A stretch of DNA of 64,000 nucleotides from Pandoraea terrae (GCF_902459695.1 NZ_CABPRZ010000027.1:1-64000), one strand, 5' to 3'; numbered from the stretch's first letter, positions 27,281 to 36,545 are shown. Numbers and translations are program-made. The notes: generated by a model from the sequence alone, not told the origin.

Positions 27281-28247
27281 AGAACGAATCGCCATCATCA
27301 CCGGCGGGGACTCGTCGGAACGGGAAGTCGCCCTGCAAACCGCCGAGTCCGTTGCGCAATCCTTCGAACGGGGGGATATCAATTATGAGGTTTTGGATGT
27401 CCCCAGCTACCGTCATTTCATCGACCTGCCACTCGGTGGCTTTACGCGGGTGTTTCTCGCGCTGCATGGTGGTTTCGGTGAGAACGGCATGGCGCAAGCC
27501 TATCTCAAGGGGCTCGGCATTCCGCATAACGGCCCTTCGCCGCAGTCCAGTGCCATCTGCATGGACAAACTGCTTACCAAGCATGTCGCCAGGGGGTTGG
27601 GGATACGGGTGCCGGATTATCTTTTCTTCCCGGATGAGAAGACCGTCTCCTTCGAGGCTGCCAAGGAGCGTTTCGGAAGTCACTTTATCGTCAAGCCGAA
27701 CGGAGAGGGTTGCAGCATCGGCGTCTCACTGGTTCAAGGCGAGTTCGATGAGTTCGAGCAAGCAGTGAAGGCAGCATCGTCCTTCGGCCATGGCCTACTG
27801 ATTGAGGAATTCATCGCCGGACAGGAATTGTCGGCCTGCTATTTTTACGATGGCATGCTGCCAACGCTCGCCGTCGGCTACACGACGGGCTTTTTCTCCT
27901 TCGAGGCGAAATTCGAATCCGACGAGACGCAATCCTGGTTCATCGATCTAGGTGAGGACATACGACAGGAAATAGAAAGAGACGGTTCGGCTTTCGCCAA
28001 GTCGCTCGGGCTGGATTATTATCGGGCAGATGTAATTATCAGCAACGGGCACCCCTATCTTATCGAAGTCAATACGCTACCAGGTCTGACCTCGCACAGT
28101 CTTTTCCCGAAAGCATGCCGCAAAAAGGGTATCGGGTTTGATGAAATGGTTTTGATGTTGAATGGTATTGAGCCTGTTTGCACTGCATTGGATATTGAAA
28201 TCCCGGATGATTTTGCGGCCACTCGGGATAATTATCCGCATTCTTAA
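27273..28247 (+). CDS. D-alanine-D-alanine ligase family ATP-grasp enzyme
   Basis: This is a 324-aa enzyme starting with GTG inside the end of the desulfurase gene (8-bp overlap), which implies translational coupling. Ddl motifs are intact: ITGGDSSEREVALQ (N-domain), LHGGFGENG, KPNGEGCSIGVS (ATP-binding Lys and loop), IEEFIAGQEL and the metal/substrate segment EVNTLPGLTSHSLFP. It would join two amino acids, classically D-Ala, with ATP. In an island with an exporter it could build a dipeptide product. It could also give self-resistance, as Ddl copies do in D-cycloserine clusters. Codon use is less GC-rich than in core genes. Confidence 0.93.
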   Translation: MPKERIAIITGGDSSEREVALQTAESVAQSFERGDINYEVLDVPSYRHFIDLPLGGFTRVFLALHGGFGENGMAQAYLKGLGIPHNGPSPQSSAICMDKLLTKHVARGLGIRVPDYLFFPDEKTVSFEAAKERFGSHFIVKPNGEGCSIGVSLVQGEFDEFEQAVKAASSFGHGLLIEEFIAGQELSACYFYDGMLPTLAVGYTTGFFSFEAKFESDETQSWFIDLGEDIRQEIERDGSAFAKSLGLDYYRADVIISNGHPYLIEVNTLPGLTSHSLFPKACRKKGIGFDEMVLMLNGIEPVCTALDIEIPDDFAATRDNYPHS

Positions 28248-28532
28248 CAATCTCCCGTCTAACTATCGATGCACACGAATTGAAATGCAGCCGTGTTTTA
28301 AAACACCTTATGTTGCATAAATCAAATTTTTTTATCCATCCGGGATTTTTTTAGAGAAGTTGCTCACAGGTGTGGCGACTTTTAGCTAATTCGCCCGTAG
28401 CGTTGGTATGATTTTTTTATACAACAGGGCCTTCCCCTTCGTCAGGGAACATCCTGGCAGTCGAGTGCGGCAGAGTTGGGGGGTGGGAAACTGCAGCTTG
28501 GTAGAAACAAATATTATTGAATCGAGATAGTA

Positions 28533-29477
28533 GTGAATTTCGTCACGGCCAAGCGGCCTGAATCCACGACAGTAAGGCATGGCGTAGCATTGATGACCGC
28601 CGCGGCGTTGTTGACACCGATACCCGATGCCTTAGCAAAGATTCTGGGAGAGAACTACGGTGTGCCGGTGGCTGTTATTGCGCTAGCGCGATTCATCTTT
28701 CAGATGTTCTCTGTGCTCCCGCTCCTTCTGGCCTTTGGAGGCTGGACTGTTCTCCGTGTGCAAAATCTTGGGCTACATCTGTTGCGGGGTGTGCTGTTAG
28801 CAGCTGCAAGTATTTTTTTTTTCGCGGCACTGAAAGCTATGCCGCTCGCAGATGCGATCGCTATATTTTTCATCCAACCGATGACAGTAACTATTCTCGC
28901 CGTCGTATTTCTCCAAGAAGCGCCTGATCTGCGACGCATCGCAGCGGTTTTAGCCGGATTCGGTGGTGCGCTCATGGTGATCCGACCGAATTTCGTCATG
29001 CTCGGACCTGTGGCAACACTTCCGCTCATTTGCGCAATCCTGTTCGCGATCTATCTCGTGCTCGGTCGCCATCTCTCAAAAGTAGACTCCACCCTCGCCA
29101 TGCATTTCTATACCGGCCTCGGTGGTACCGTTTCCCTTGGGGCAATTCTCGCCATCGGCTCCCTGGCGAACATCATGGATTTTCATTTGATCAAGCCAGT
29201 TGACTCTTCCGTCTGGACGCTTCTCGTGGTGATGAGTCTCTTCGCAAGCCTAATCCATCTCATGTACATCCAAGCCTATCGTTTGGCACCAGCGGGACTA
29301 CTGGCACCCTTCAGCTATATAGAGATTGTATCGGCGATTGGGCTCGGTCTTCTGTTGTTCGCAGAATTTCCGGATCCATTGAAAGGGCTGGGAATGGCAA
29401 TCATTATCGGATCGGGTCTCAGTCTTAGATGGACGGATCGGTCGATCACACAACAAAACTCGGCACCAATAGCATGA
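28533..29477 (+). CDS. EamA/DMT family transporter
   Basis: This 314-aa polytopic inner-membrane protein has about ten hydrophobic helices arranged as two EamA repeats (about 15-145 and 155-300). The segment LRGVLLAAASIFFFAALKAM and the C-terminal repeat SLFASLIHLMYIQAYRLAPA are typical. Members export amino acids and small metabolites, so it is the likely exporter of the island's product. It starts with GTG. The 285-bp AT-rich gap upstream may hold its own promoter (TATGAT at 28407-28412). No substrate can be read from the sequence. Confidence 0.92.
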   Translation: MNFVTAKRPESTTVRHGVALMTAAALLTPIPDALAKILGENYGVPVAVIALARFIFQMFSVLPLLLAFGGWTVLRVQNLGLHLLRGVLLAAASIFFFAALKAMPLADAIAIFFIQPMTVTILAVVFLQEAPDLRRIAAVLAGFGGALMVIRPNFVMLGPVATLPLICAILFAIYLVLGRHLSKVDSTLAMHFYTGLGGTVSLGAILAIGSLANIMDFHLIKPVDSSVWTLLVVMSLFASLIHLMYIQAYRLAPAGLLAPFSYIEIVSAIGLGLLLFAEFPDPLKGLGMAIIIGSGLSLRWTDRSITQQNSAPIA

Positions 29478-29851
29478 CATGCTACCGCAAGGAATAGTCG
29501 TTTGTTAATCACCAAAATAGGTGAGACTTATCTCGACTCTGGTGTACGGGCGCGTCCGGCGGGGATGAGGAAGGCTGACTGAGAATGCTGCTTCCTCTGG
29601 GTAACAAACCAGCAACCGAGCTCTACCGCTATGGCGCGAAACCTACGCAGGAAGCGAACAACAGTCAAGCTCAGCAGCCGTTTGCCTCCTGATCATACTT
29701 GTGCTCGCGCATACACCACTCTCGACATTAACTTGGAAAGAAGAGATGAGCCTCATTTTTTCCTTTTCTTGGGGCCAGTGCATACACGGCCTGCTGGAAG
29801 GCGAAATTTCAAGGGGAGCTCAGTAGGGTTGTTGTCTGCGGAAGGAAAACA
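29478..29851. other. Gap between exporter and radical SAM gene
   Basis: The 374-bp gap has one small frame worth noting (29585-29692, listed separately). A second frame from 29631 runs 76 codons into the radical SAM start, but it lacks a ribosome-binding site and has poor codon use. No terminator is seen. Confidence 0.5.
29585..29692 (+). CDS. Possible 35-aa peptide upstream of radical SAM enzyme
   Basis: The frame starts with ATG 10 bp after AGGAAGG and stops at 29690-29692. The N-terminus reads MLLPLGNKPATELYRYGAKP and the C-terminus QEANNSQAQQPFAS, polar and without Cys. It is the only short frame with a usable ribosome-binding site in the gap before the radical SAM gene, so it is a candidate substrate peptide (RiPP precursor). 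No family is recognised, and chance is a real alternative for a frame of this size. Confidence 0.35.
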   Translation: MLLPLGNKPATELYRYGAKPTQEANNSQAQQPFAS

Positions 29852-31594
29852 ATGGATCTGATAGCCAGCCATGCACAAGCAGCATCGGGAATTGCGCCAG
29901 AAGCAGTGCCGGCACGGCCCCTCCCGTTGCACAAAATTAGGGCAATCGCAGTTTCCGCTCCCGATTGGATCAGTGGTGTCAAATCTGAGAACGCACTCAA
30001 CAGCACTGACCCGGCTAGCCTCTTCAATGCATGCCGATACGCCGCCGATCTCGCGCGGAGAAAAGTCGGAGCATGGGGCCACAGCAATTGGGCCACCCCT
30101 AATTCGGCAGTGAGAGAACATTTCCTCCTGATGTATTCCCTTGAGGATATGGACAGGTTCAAGTCGCTCATCACGTCGCAACGGCCGAATCTCTTGCTAC
30201 TCGGAGCTATGACGCTTTGCATGCCTGGTGCGGTGGAATGCGCCAAACTTGCAAAGGACTTGCTAGGAGATGAAATACTGATCGTGTTCGGAGGACGACA
30301 TGTCACCGAAACGATCTACCTCCAGAACGAACGCGTTCGGCTACCGTCCACTGTTTGTCATCACTACGGGTCTCCAAGCCGACTGATGAGAACTTGCGAG
30401 ATACCGCCCATCTTTGACATTGTGATATCGGGCGAGGCAGAGCATATCGTCGCCGAAATCGGCTCTGCCTTGAGCAGTTTGCCGCCCGGGGAACTAACCT
30501 CCATCGCCAACCGTTTGCAGCCGAACATTCCGGGGTACTGGATAGCAGATTTCCCCAGTATCAACCGGACGATCGTGAGCAAAGGCATCCCTATCTGCTA
30601 TGACGACATACCTTCAAGTGCAAGCATTTTCGGCGTCTCCGCATCCTTTAGCGTCTTCGACGGGAGGATGACAGCCCATGTGTTCAGCGATACCGGACGC
30701 GGCTGCGTTTACGATTGCACCTTTTGCAGCGAGCGGCGAACCGTCACCGGCGGCATACAGAACATTAAGGGTGCTCCGCGTAGGCTGTACCGCCAGTTGA
30801 AGGAGGCTGCGTTCGTCATGGCCAGGGATTATCCCGGCCGGGGAGCGAGCGCCTTTGTCGAGGACTCAATTTTTCTCAGCGGTAGCCCGGCGGCGATCAG
30901 TCAGTTCTGTGAGCTGGTTGAGCATGAGCCGATCGATATCATTTTCGGTGGCCAGTTCACTATCGATCAGATTCTACGTCGGAAGAAATTGATTGAGCGA
31001 CTTGGCCGAAATGGCTTGCGCTACGTGTTCGTTGGACTGGAAACCTTCGAGCCAGAAGAGATCGGTGGCATGAGCAAGGATCTCGACAACAAAACGTGCT
31101 CCTGGCAAGACCGGTTCGCGGAAGTGCTCAGGACCTTGGGCGAAGCCGGCATTTCCTGCGGATGCGCGCTTCTGTTCGGCTTGGGCGAGCGGCATGCCAG
31201 TCGAGTTGCCTTACTTAATGTACTAATCGACTATCTTGGAAGAACCGGGCAGCCAGTGGTCTTGAGCGCGAACTGGGCTGTGCAACATCCCCTAAGGAAC
31301 ACTCCTGAAAGCGCCGACGAAGACTATTTGCGATGGGGCACGCCGAAGGGGCCGCTGCTGGACGCTTTTCACCGATTCGGCGAGGCTTCTCTAGAGTATC
31401 CGCTTGCAGGAGTTGCCCCACCTGTTTTGTCCGAGGTAAAGGACATCGTCGCCTTGCTTGATAAATTCGAAGCGATCAATGCAAAAATCAAATTCAACCG
31501 ACCTCGCTCAGATCGGTCTTTTCCCCTTGGGAAACGTTCATTCACCGTTAACACCTGCCATCAACGCCACGACATTCGTCGTGAACAACTTTGA
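29852..31594 (+). CDS. B12-binding-domain-type radical SAM enzyme
   Basis: This is a 580-aa class B-like radical SAM protein. The N-terminal part (about 90-240) has a Rossmann-like pattern, including LLLGAMTLCMPGAVECAKLA and ILIVFGGRHVTE, where cobalamin binds in this class. The DxHxxG cobalamin His motif is not obvious, so B12 use is uncertain. The 4Fe-4S motif CVYDCTFC gives Cys285, Cys289 and Cys292. SAM-barrel motifs follow (FVEDSIFLSG, YVFVGLETFEPEE). Such enzymes methylate or rearrange unactivated carbons, often on peptides or small metabolites. The last 38 codons are overlapped by the next gene. Confidence 0.9.
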   Translation: MDLIASHAQAASGIAPEAVPARPLPLHKIRAIAVSAPDWISGVKSENALNSTDPASLFNACRYAADLARRKVGAWGHSNWATPNSAVREHFLLMYSLEDMDRFKSLITSQRPNLLLLGAMTLCMPGAVECAKLAKDLLGDEILIVFGGRHVTETIYLQNERVRLPSTVCHHYGSPSRLMRTCEIPPIFDIVISGEAEHIVAEIGSALSSLPPGELTSIANRLQPNIPGYWIADFPSINRTIVSKGIPICYDDIPSSASIFGVSASFSVFDGRMTAHVFSDTGRGCVYDCTFCSERRTVTGGIQNIKGAPRRLYRQLKEAAFVMARDYPGRGASAFVEDSIFLSGSPAAISQFCELVEHEPIDIIFGGQFTIDQILRRKKLIERLGRNGLRYVFVGLETFEPEEIGGMSKDLDNKTCSWQDRFAEVLRTLGEAGISCGCALLFGLGERHASRVALLNVLIDYLGRTGQPVVLSANWAVQHPLRNTPESADEDYLRWGTPKGPLLDAFHRFGEASLEYPLAGVAPPVLSEVKDIVALLDKFEAINAKIKFNRPRSDRSFPLGKRSFTVNTCHQRHDIRREQL

Positions 31595-32657
31595 GGAGTT
31601 GTCCCCGATCGCCAATGCCAGCTTGACTGAGGGAAGCGATGAGACGTTCACCGGTCTCTACTATGGCGGCATCGATACTCCGACCACCCGTCATCTGGCT
31701 AATCGGATTGCCAGGATAGAGAAGGGTAGGTTCACGGTGCTGGCTCCGTCCGGCCAGAGCGCAATTCACTTGCTTCTTACAACTACCACGAAACCGGGCG
31801 ATCACCTCCTCGTTTGCGATACGATAACCTACACAACTCGATGGTTGTTGGATCAGCATTTTCAGGCGTTAGGTGTCGATGTTGAATATTTTGAGCCGCA
31901 AGATGCCCCCGTGCTTTCCAGTCGTCTCCGGCCCAATACCAAGGTGGTTTTTTGGGAATCACCCGGCGCATTTACCTTCGAACTGGTGGACGGGAAGGCG
32001 GTGGTCAGAGCATGCGAGGATCACCCTGCGATCACCGTGATGGATAATACCTGGGCTGCGTCGACCTTCCATCACCCCCTGGAAGTGGGTGTCGACGTCG
32101 CCTTGATTTCGATAACCAAGACCCATGCGGCTACGGGGGGCGTATCACTCGGCGCCATCGTCACTAATGATCGGGACCTATTCGAAAGGACCAAATCGAT
32201 CGCGGCGCTTCTCGGCAGTCATGTTGGGGCGGATGCATGCGCAAGTGCGCTTCAGTCAATGAGCACACTGGCCGCGCGGCTCTCATGCCAGATGGCCACA
32301 ACGAGCTTGGCAATAGGTGTCTTCATCGGAATGACGGGAGTTAAACGGGTGTTCCATCCCACCCTGCCGAACGGGAACAGCGATCTGTTTGTCCGGGACT
32401 ATGTCGGTTTCAATAGCCTTGTGTCTGTGGAGTTTGCATGGCCATTGGACGAGACCATCCAGCTCCTCGACCGCCTCAAGGTGATCAAAATAGGCTATGG
32501 TTGGGGCGGCACTATCAGCCTTGTGAATCACTTCGATCCGTGCGGCTGGCCCTCAGCGAAACGGGTCGGCCTCAGCGGAAGTTGCGCCCGTTTTTACTTC
32601 GGACTGGAAGACGTTCACGACATCGAGCGGGATCTTCGAGGTGCTTTTGGATCCTAA
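31479..32657 (+). CDS. Cystathionine gamma-synthase-like PLP enzyme
   Basis: This is a 392-aa Cys/Met-metabolism PLP enzyme (fold type I). VHSPLTPAINATTF is the family N-terminus, APSGQSAIHLLLTTTTKPGD binds cofactor phosphate, VMDNTWAAS has the Asp that holds the PLP nitrogen, and SITKTHAATGG gives Lys214. Members catalyse gamma- or beta-replacement or elimination on homoserine- or cysteine-type substrates. The ATG at 31479 lies inside the radical SAM gene (116-bp overlap), and the conserved N-terminus falls in the overlap, so the overlap is real or reflects a frame error in the upstream gene. A terminator-like hairpin follows about 95 bp later. Confidence 0.92.
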   Translation: MQKSNSTDLAQIGLFPLGNVHSPLTPAINATTFVVNNFEELSPIANASLTEGSDETFTGLYYGGIDTPTTRHLANRIARIEKGRFTVLAPSGQSAIHLLLTTTTKPGDHLLVCDTITYTTRWLLDQHFQALGVDVEYFEPQDAPVLSSRLRPNTKVVFWESPGAFTFELVDGKAVVRACEDHPAITVMDNTWAASTFHHPLEVGVDVALISITKTHAATGGVSLGAIVTNDRDLFERTKSIAALLGSHVGADACASALQSMSTLAARLSCQMATTSLAIGVFIGMTGVKRVFHPTLPNGNSDLFVRDYVGFNSLVSVEFAWPLDETIQLLDRLKVIKIGYGWGGTISLVNHFDPCGWPSAKRVGLSGSCARFYFGLEDVHDIERDLRGAFGS

Positions 32658-32752
32658 ATCTATCTGCCGCCATGGGCCTTGTGTATTACTGGACGCCCCT
32701 ATGCCTATTGAATTGCCGTGTGCCATCGCCAGTTGTCCGGCGGGCGGCCTGA

Positions 32753-32785
32753 GCAGCCCCCGGGAGAGCGGGGCTGCCGACTTTT
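32753..32785 (+). terminator. Terminator-like hairpin after the island operon
   Basis: Stem GCAGCCCC with GGGGCTGC and a 9-nt loop, followed 4 nt later by TTTT. It lies between the PLP enzyme and purT and marks the probable end of the acquired unit. Confidence 0.6.
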
Positions 32786-32847
32786 GCTGAAGCGGATGCC
32801 GGGCTGAGTACAATAACGCCTTTGTCTCCCCGATTTCAAATCGTCCC

Positions 32848-34050
32848 ATGACCACACTCGGAACCCCGTTGTCGCCGTCCGCGACGAAAGTCATGCTGCT
32901 CGGCGCCGGCGAGCTCGGCAAGGAAGTGCTCATCGCGCTGCAGCGCCTCGGTGTCGAGACGATCGCCGTCGACCGTTACGAGAACGCGCCCGGCCAGCAA
33001 GTTGCTCACCACGCGCGGACCATCGCCATGAGCGATCCGGCGCAGTTGAAGGCGCTCATTGAAGCCGAGAAGCCCGACCTCGTCGTGCCGGAAATCGAAG
33101 CCATCGCCACGCCGATGCTCGAAGCGCTCGAAGCCGCCGGCGTCGTGCGCGTCATTCCGACCGCCCGCGCCGCGCGTCTTACCATGGACCGCGAAGGCAT
33201 CCGCTTGCTCGCCGCCGAAACGCTCGGTCTGCCGACGAGCCCGTACAAGTTCTGCGACACGCTCGAGGACCTGCAAGCGGCCATCGACGGCGGCATCGGC
33301 TACCCGTGTGTCGTCAAGCCCGTCATGAGCAGCTCCGGCAAGGGCCAGAGCAAGATCGACCGCCCCGAAGGCATCAAGGCCGCCTGGGAATACGCCATGG
33401 CCGGCGGTCGTGTCAGCCACGGCCGCATCATCGTCGAAGGATTCATCGATTTCGACTACGAAATCACGTTGCTGACCGTGCGCGCGCGCGGTGCCGGTGG
33501 CGAGGTCGAGACGCAGTTCTGCGCTCCCATCGGCCACGTGCAGGTCAGCGGCGATTACGTCGAAAGCTGGCAGCCGCATCCCATGCATCCCGCGGCACTC
33601 GAGAAGGCCCAGCATATCGCGCGGGCGGTCACCGGCAATCTGGGCGGCCAAGGCATCTTCGGCGTTGAATTGTTCGTGAAGGGCGAGCAAGTGTGGTTCA
33701 GCGAGGTCAGCCCGCGCCCGCACGACACCGGCATGGTTACCATGATCACGCAATGGCAGAACGAGTTCGAACTGCACGCGCGGGCCATTCTCGGCCTGCC
33801 GGTCAGCACGGCGCTCAAGAGCCCCGGCGCATCGGCCGTCATCTACGGCGGCGTGGATGCGCAAGGCATTGTGTTCGATGGCGTCGACAAGGCGTTGAGC
33901 GTGCCGCAAACCGACGTTCGCCTGTTCGGCAAGCCCGAGAGTTTCACGAAGCGCCGCATGGGCGTCGCACTCGCGTTCGACGAGGACGTGGAGGTTGCCC
34001 GCAAGCGGGCCAAGGAAGCCGCAAACTACGTGAAGCCGCGTACGGCATGA
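32848..34050 (+). CDS. purT: Formate-dependent phosphoribosylglycinamide formyltransferase
   Basis: This 400-aa ATP-grasp enzyme formylates GAR with formate and ATP, step 3 of purine synthesis. The N-terminal domain has [20 protein letters not shown], and the grasp domain has [17 protein letters not shown] with its phosphate loop. [15 protein letters not shown] and [10 protein letters not shown] complete the family signature. Length is normal. GC returns to the high core value. It flanks the island on its right side. Confidence 0.97.
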   Translation: MTTLGTPLSPSATKVMLLGAGELGKEVLIALQRLGVETIAVDRYENAPGQQVAHHARTIAMSDPAQLKALIEAEKPDLVVPEIEAIATPMLEALEAAGVVRVIPTARAARLTMDREGIRLLAAETLGLPTSPYKFCDTLEDLQAAIDGGIGYPCVVKPVMSSSGKGQSKIDRPEGIKAAWEYAMAGGRVSHGRIIVEGFIDFDYEITLLTVRARGAGGEVETQFCAPIGHVQVSGDYVESWQPHPMHPAALEKAQHIARAVTGNLGGQGIFGVELFVKGEQVWFSEVSPRPHDTGMVTMITQWQNEFELHARAILGLPVSTALKSPGASAVIYGGVDAQGIVFDGVDKALSVPQTDVRLFGKPESFTKRRMGVALAFDEDVEVARKRAKEAANYVKPRTA

Positions 34051-34078
34051 CGCGCTTCACGCCCCGCGCCGGAGGATC

Positions 34079-34225
34079 ATGCCGGCGCGGGCGTCCAGCG
34101 CGCCCTTGCCTGCGGCATATATCGGCGACCAGGAAGGGCGGGCGCTGAACTGGTGGCTCGAACAGCTTCGCCAGCCGAGGCTTGCGCAACGGCTGGTCGA
34201 CGGGTTGGACGAATTCACACGATAG
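34079..34225 (+). CDS. Small hypothetical protein, 48 aa
   Basis: A short frame after purT starts behind GGAGGA (very close spacing). The first part is PARASSAPLPAAYIGDQ and the rest looks protein-like: EGRALNWWLEQLRQPRL, then a short acidic tail. It ends just before the convergent oxidoreductase stop. The family is unknown. Chance cannot be excluded, but codon use and the amphipathic helix support it. Confidence 0.4.
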   Translation: MPARASSAPLPAAYIGDQEGRALNWWLEQLRQPRLAQRLVDGLDEFTR

Positions 34226-34240
34226 CGAAGCGGCGTTCGG

Positions 34241-36367
34241 CTACACCGTCCGTCCAATGCGATTGCCGCTGTGCATCGCACCTTCGATATACCCCAACAC
34301 GGCGCCATCCCCGATGGCGTGCACCGGCACGCCGCATTGGGCCAGTTGCCGGGCGACGCTATCATCGGGTTGGGCGCCGACGGCGAGCACCACGGAATCG
34401 GCCGGCGAACGCTGCGTTACGCCGTCGGCATCGACCCAGACGACGTCGCGGCCCGTAATTTCGCGCACGTCCGCCTGGCGATGCAGCGTGCCGTGATCTT
34501 CAACGGCTTCGAGCACCCGCCAGCGCCGCACGATCGACAGTTCGCGCCCGGGTTTGTCGGACGCTTCGAGGACCGTCACCGCGCGCCCGCGGGCGAGCAG
34601 GAACTCCGCCAACTCCAACCCGACAAGTCCGCCGCCGATGATCACCACACGCTTGCCCAGCGGCATCCACAGCTTCGACAGCCCTTGAATCGCCTCCTTG
34701 CTGTTCGTTACCCGCAGCATGCCGCCGGCCTTGAATAGCGCGCGCTCCGCCAGGCTCAGCTTCTCTCGCACGATCGGCTCGGCGTTGTCGTTCGTCATCA
34801 GGCGGCGCAGTTCGTCGCCGCTCCACACGTGCGCTTGCGTGGCCCCCGGGATGTTCGGCGCGGCGCGGCGCGCGCCCGTCGCCACGACGATCGCGGTCGG
34901 CTGCAACGACGTCACCAGCGCTGGCGTTGCGGCGGTATTCAGGCGCACGTCCACCTTCGACGTTTTCATCTGTTCGACGAGATAGTCGAGCAGGCGGCCG
35001 TTTTCCGGATAGGCGAGGGCGGCGAAGAACAACGTGCCGCCGAGCCGTTCGCTGCGCTCGAGCAGCGTCACGCGATGGCCGCGCAAGGTTGCCACGCGCG
35101 CGGCTTCCATGCCGGCGGGGCCGCCGCCGACCACGACAACGTGACCGGGTGTCTGCGCGGGCACGATCGGCTGCTCGAACTCATGCCCGGTCGCCGCGTT
35201 GACGGCGCATTTGACCCGTTCGTTGATGAAAATCTCGCTCACGCATGCGTAGCAGTAGATGCACGGACGCACATCCTGCGGACGATTCTGTTCCAGCTTG
35301 ATTGCGATGTCGGGATCGGCCAGCATCTTGCGCGCCATGGCGACGAAATCGTAGTCGCCGCGCGCGATGCCTTGCGCCGCCAACTCCGGCTCGATGCGGC
35401 CGACGGCCATCACCGGCACGCCGACGGCGCGTCTGACCGCCGTCGCGTAATCGATGAACGCGCCCGGTTGCTGCACCAGCGGCGCTTCGGTGAAGTCGCT
35501 GCCGCGCTTGATCGTTGCGTAGGCCGACATGCTGATTGCATCGACGCCGGCGGCCTCGACCAGCTTCGCCGTCTCGACGGCGTCTTCGAGCGTGATGCCG
35601 CCGGGCGTATGCAATTCAGCGCCGTCCAGGCGCACCCAGACCGGGAAGTCCCCGCCGGTGCGTTCGCGTACTGCGCGGATCGTCTCGATGAGTATCCGCG
35701 CGCGGTTTTCCAGCGGGCCGCCGTATTCGTCGTCGCGGCGGTTGTAATACGGGGACAGGAAACCGGCGAGGACGTATGAGTGTGCGCCGTGGATTTCCAC
35801 GCCGTCGAAACCGGCCGCCTTGGCACGCGCGGCGGCCGAGGCGAACCATTCGATCATCTGCGCGATATCGGCACGGTCCATCACGCGAATGCGCGGCTTG
35901 CCGCCCACGCTGCTGACGAAGCGCGCCATTTCCTCATGTGTCAGCGCCCCGAAAATGTCGCGCGCGGCAGCGGGCGGCATTGATGGCACCCACAGCTCAC
36001 GCCCGTCGGCGATATCGCGTACGGCGGTCTTGCCCGCGTGTTGCAGCTGCGCCGCGATCTTGCCCCCGTGGCGATGCACACGTCGCGTCAACTCGGCCAA
36101 TCCCGGGATGAAGTCGTCGCGCGAAATGCCAACCTGAAACGGTTCCGCGGTACCGCTTGGATACGCGACGGAACACACGCCCATGATCAGCAGGCCCGCA
36201 CCACCCTTGGCGCGCGCCTCGTAGTAGGCTTGGATACGTTCGGTGCAGAACCCGTCGGCTTCGGCGAAATTGTCGCCCATAGGCGCCATTACGAGGCGGT
36301 TCTTGAGTGCGAGCGGGCCGATGCGCGCTGGCGTGAAAAGCACGCTGTAGGGGTTCGTGGCGGTCAC
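34241..36367 (-). CDS. NADH:flavin oxidoreductase/2,4-dienoyl-CoA reductase family enzyme
   Basis: This is a 708-aa multidomain reductase. The N-terminal TIM barrel binds FMN (LFTPARIGPLALKNRLVMAP, then GFDGVEIHGAHSYVLAGFLS). A 4Fe-4S site reads CIYCYACVSE plus a downstream Cys. The C-terminal FAD and NAD(P) Rossmann folds start VVVVGGGPAGMEAARVATLR and VVIIGGGLVGLELAEFLL. It resembles FadH, trimethylamine dehydrogenase and BaiCD/BaiH-type steroid reductases, so it would reduce a conjugated C=C of an acyl-CoA or 3-ketosteroid. I choose the GTG at 36367, with GGAGA 4 bp upstream. The operator-like palindrome at 36427 lies just upstream, shared with the divergent SDR. Confidence 0.92.
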   Translation of the reverse strand: MTATNPYSVLFTPARIGPLALKNRLVMAPMGDNFAEADGFCTERIQAYYEARAKGGAGLLIMGVCSVAYPSGTAEPFQVGISRDDFIPGLAELTRRVHRHGGKIAAQLQHAGKTAVRDIADGRELWVPSMPPAAARDIFGALTHEEMARFVSSVGGKPRIRVMDRADIAQMIEWFASAAARAKAAGFDGVEIHGAHSYVLAGFLSPYYNRRDDEYGGPLENRARILIETIRAVRERTGGDFPVWVRLDGAELHTPGGITLEDAVETAKLVEAAGVDAISMSAYATIKRGSDFTEAPLVQQPGAFIDYATAVRRAVGVPVMAVGRIEPELAAQGIARGDYDFVAMARKMLADPDIAIKLEQNRPQDVRPCIYCYACVSEIFINERVKCAVNAATGHEFEQPIVPAQTPGHVVVVGGGPAGMEAARVATLRGHRVTLLERSERLGGTLFFAALAYPENGRLLDYLVEQMKTSKVDVRLNTAATPALVTSLQPTAIVVATGARRAAPNIPGATQAHVWSGDELRRLMTNDNAEPIVREKLSLAERALFKAGGMLRVTNSKEAIQGLSKLWMPLGKRVVIIGGGLVGLELAEFLLARGRAVTVLEASDKPGRELSIVRRWRVLEAVEDHGTLHRQADVREITGRDVVWVDADGVTQRSPADSVVLAVGAQPDDSVARQLAQCGVPVHAIGDGAVLGYIEGAMHSGNRIGRTV

Positions 36368-36426
36368 GATGTCTCCGTGTTGTACTATTGCGGTCCCTGA
36401 TTGTTGAGCGGGGCCGCGCAATCACA

Positions 36427-36444
36427 ATCGTCCGTTTGGACGTT
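36427..36444. promoter_or_regulatory. Palindromic operator-like site 1
   Basis: ATCGTCCGTTTGGACGTT lies between the divergent oxidoreductase and SDR genes. It fits the ATCGTCC-N4-GGACGWW pattern found at several promoters of the catabolic cluster. Confidence 0.65.
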
Positions 36445-36545
36445 TCGCGCGCATTGCCGAAAGCCCGATGCTCCGTGCTGCGGATCGACGTTTCGTCCGC
36501 GCTGGACATCGGCAGTGCCGGCCAGCGGCATTTTGGGAGTCAGCG

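Noticed and set aside
29631-29861. 76-codon frame before the radical SAM gene
   Set aside because: It has no ribosome-binding site and poor composition, and it overlaps the radical SAM start. The 35-aa frame upstream is the better candidate.
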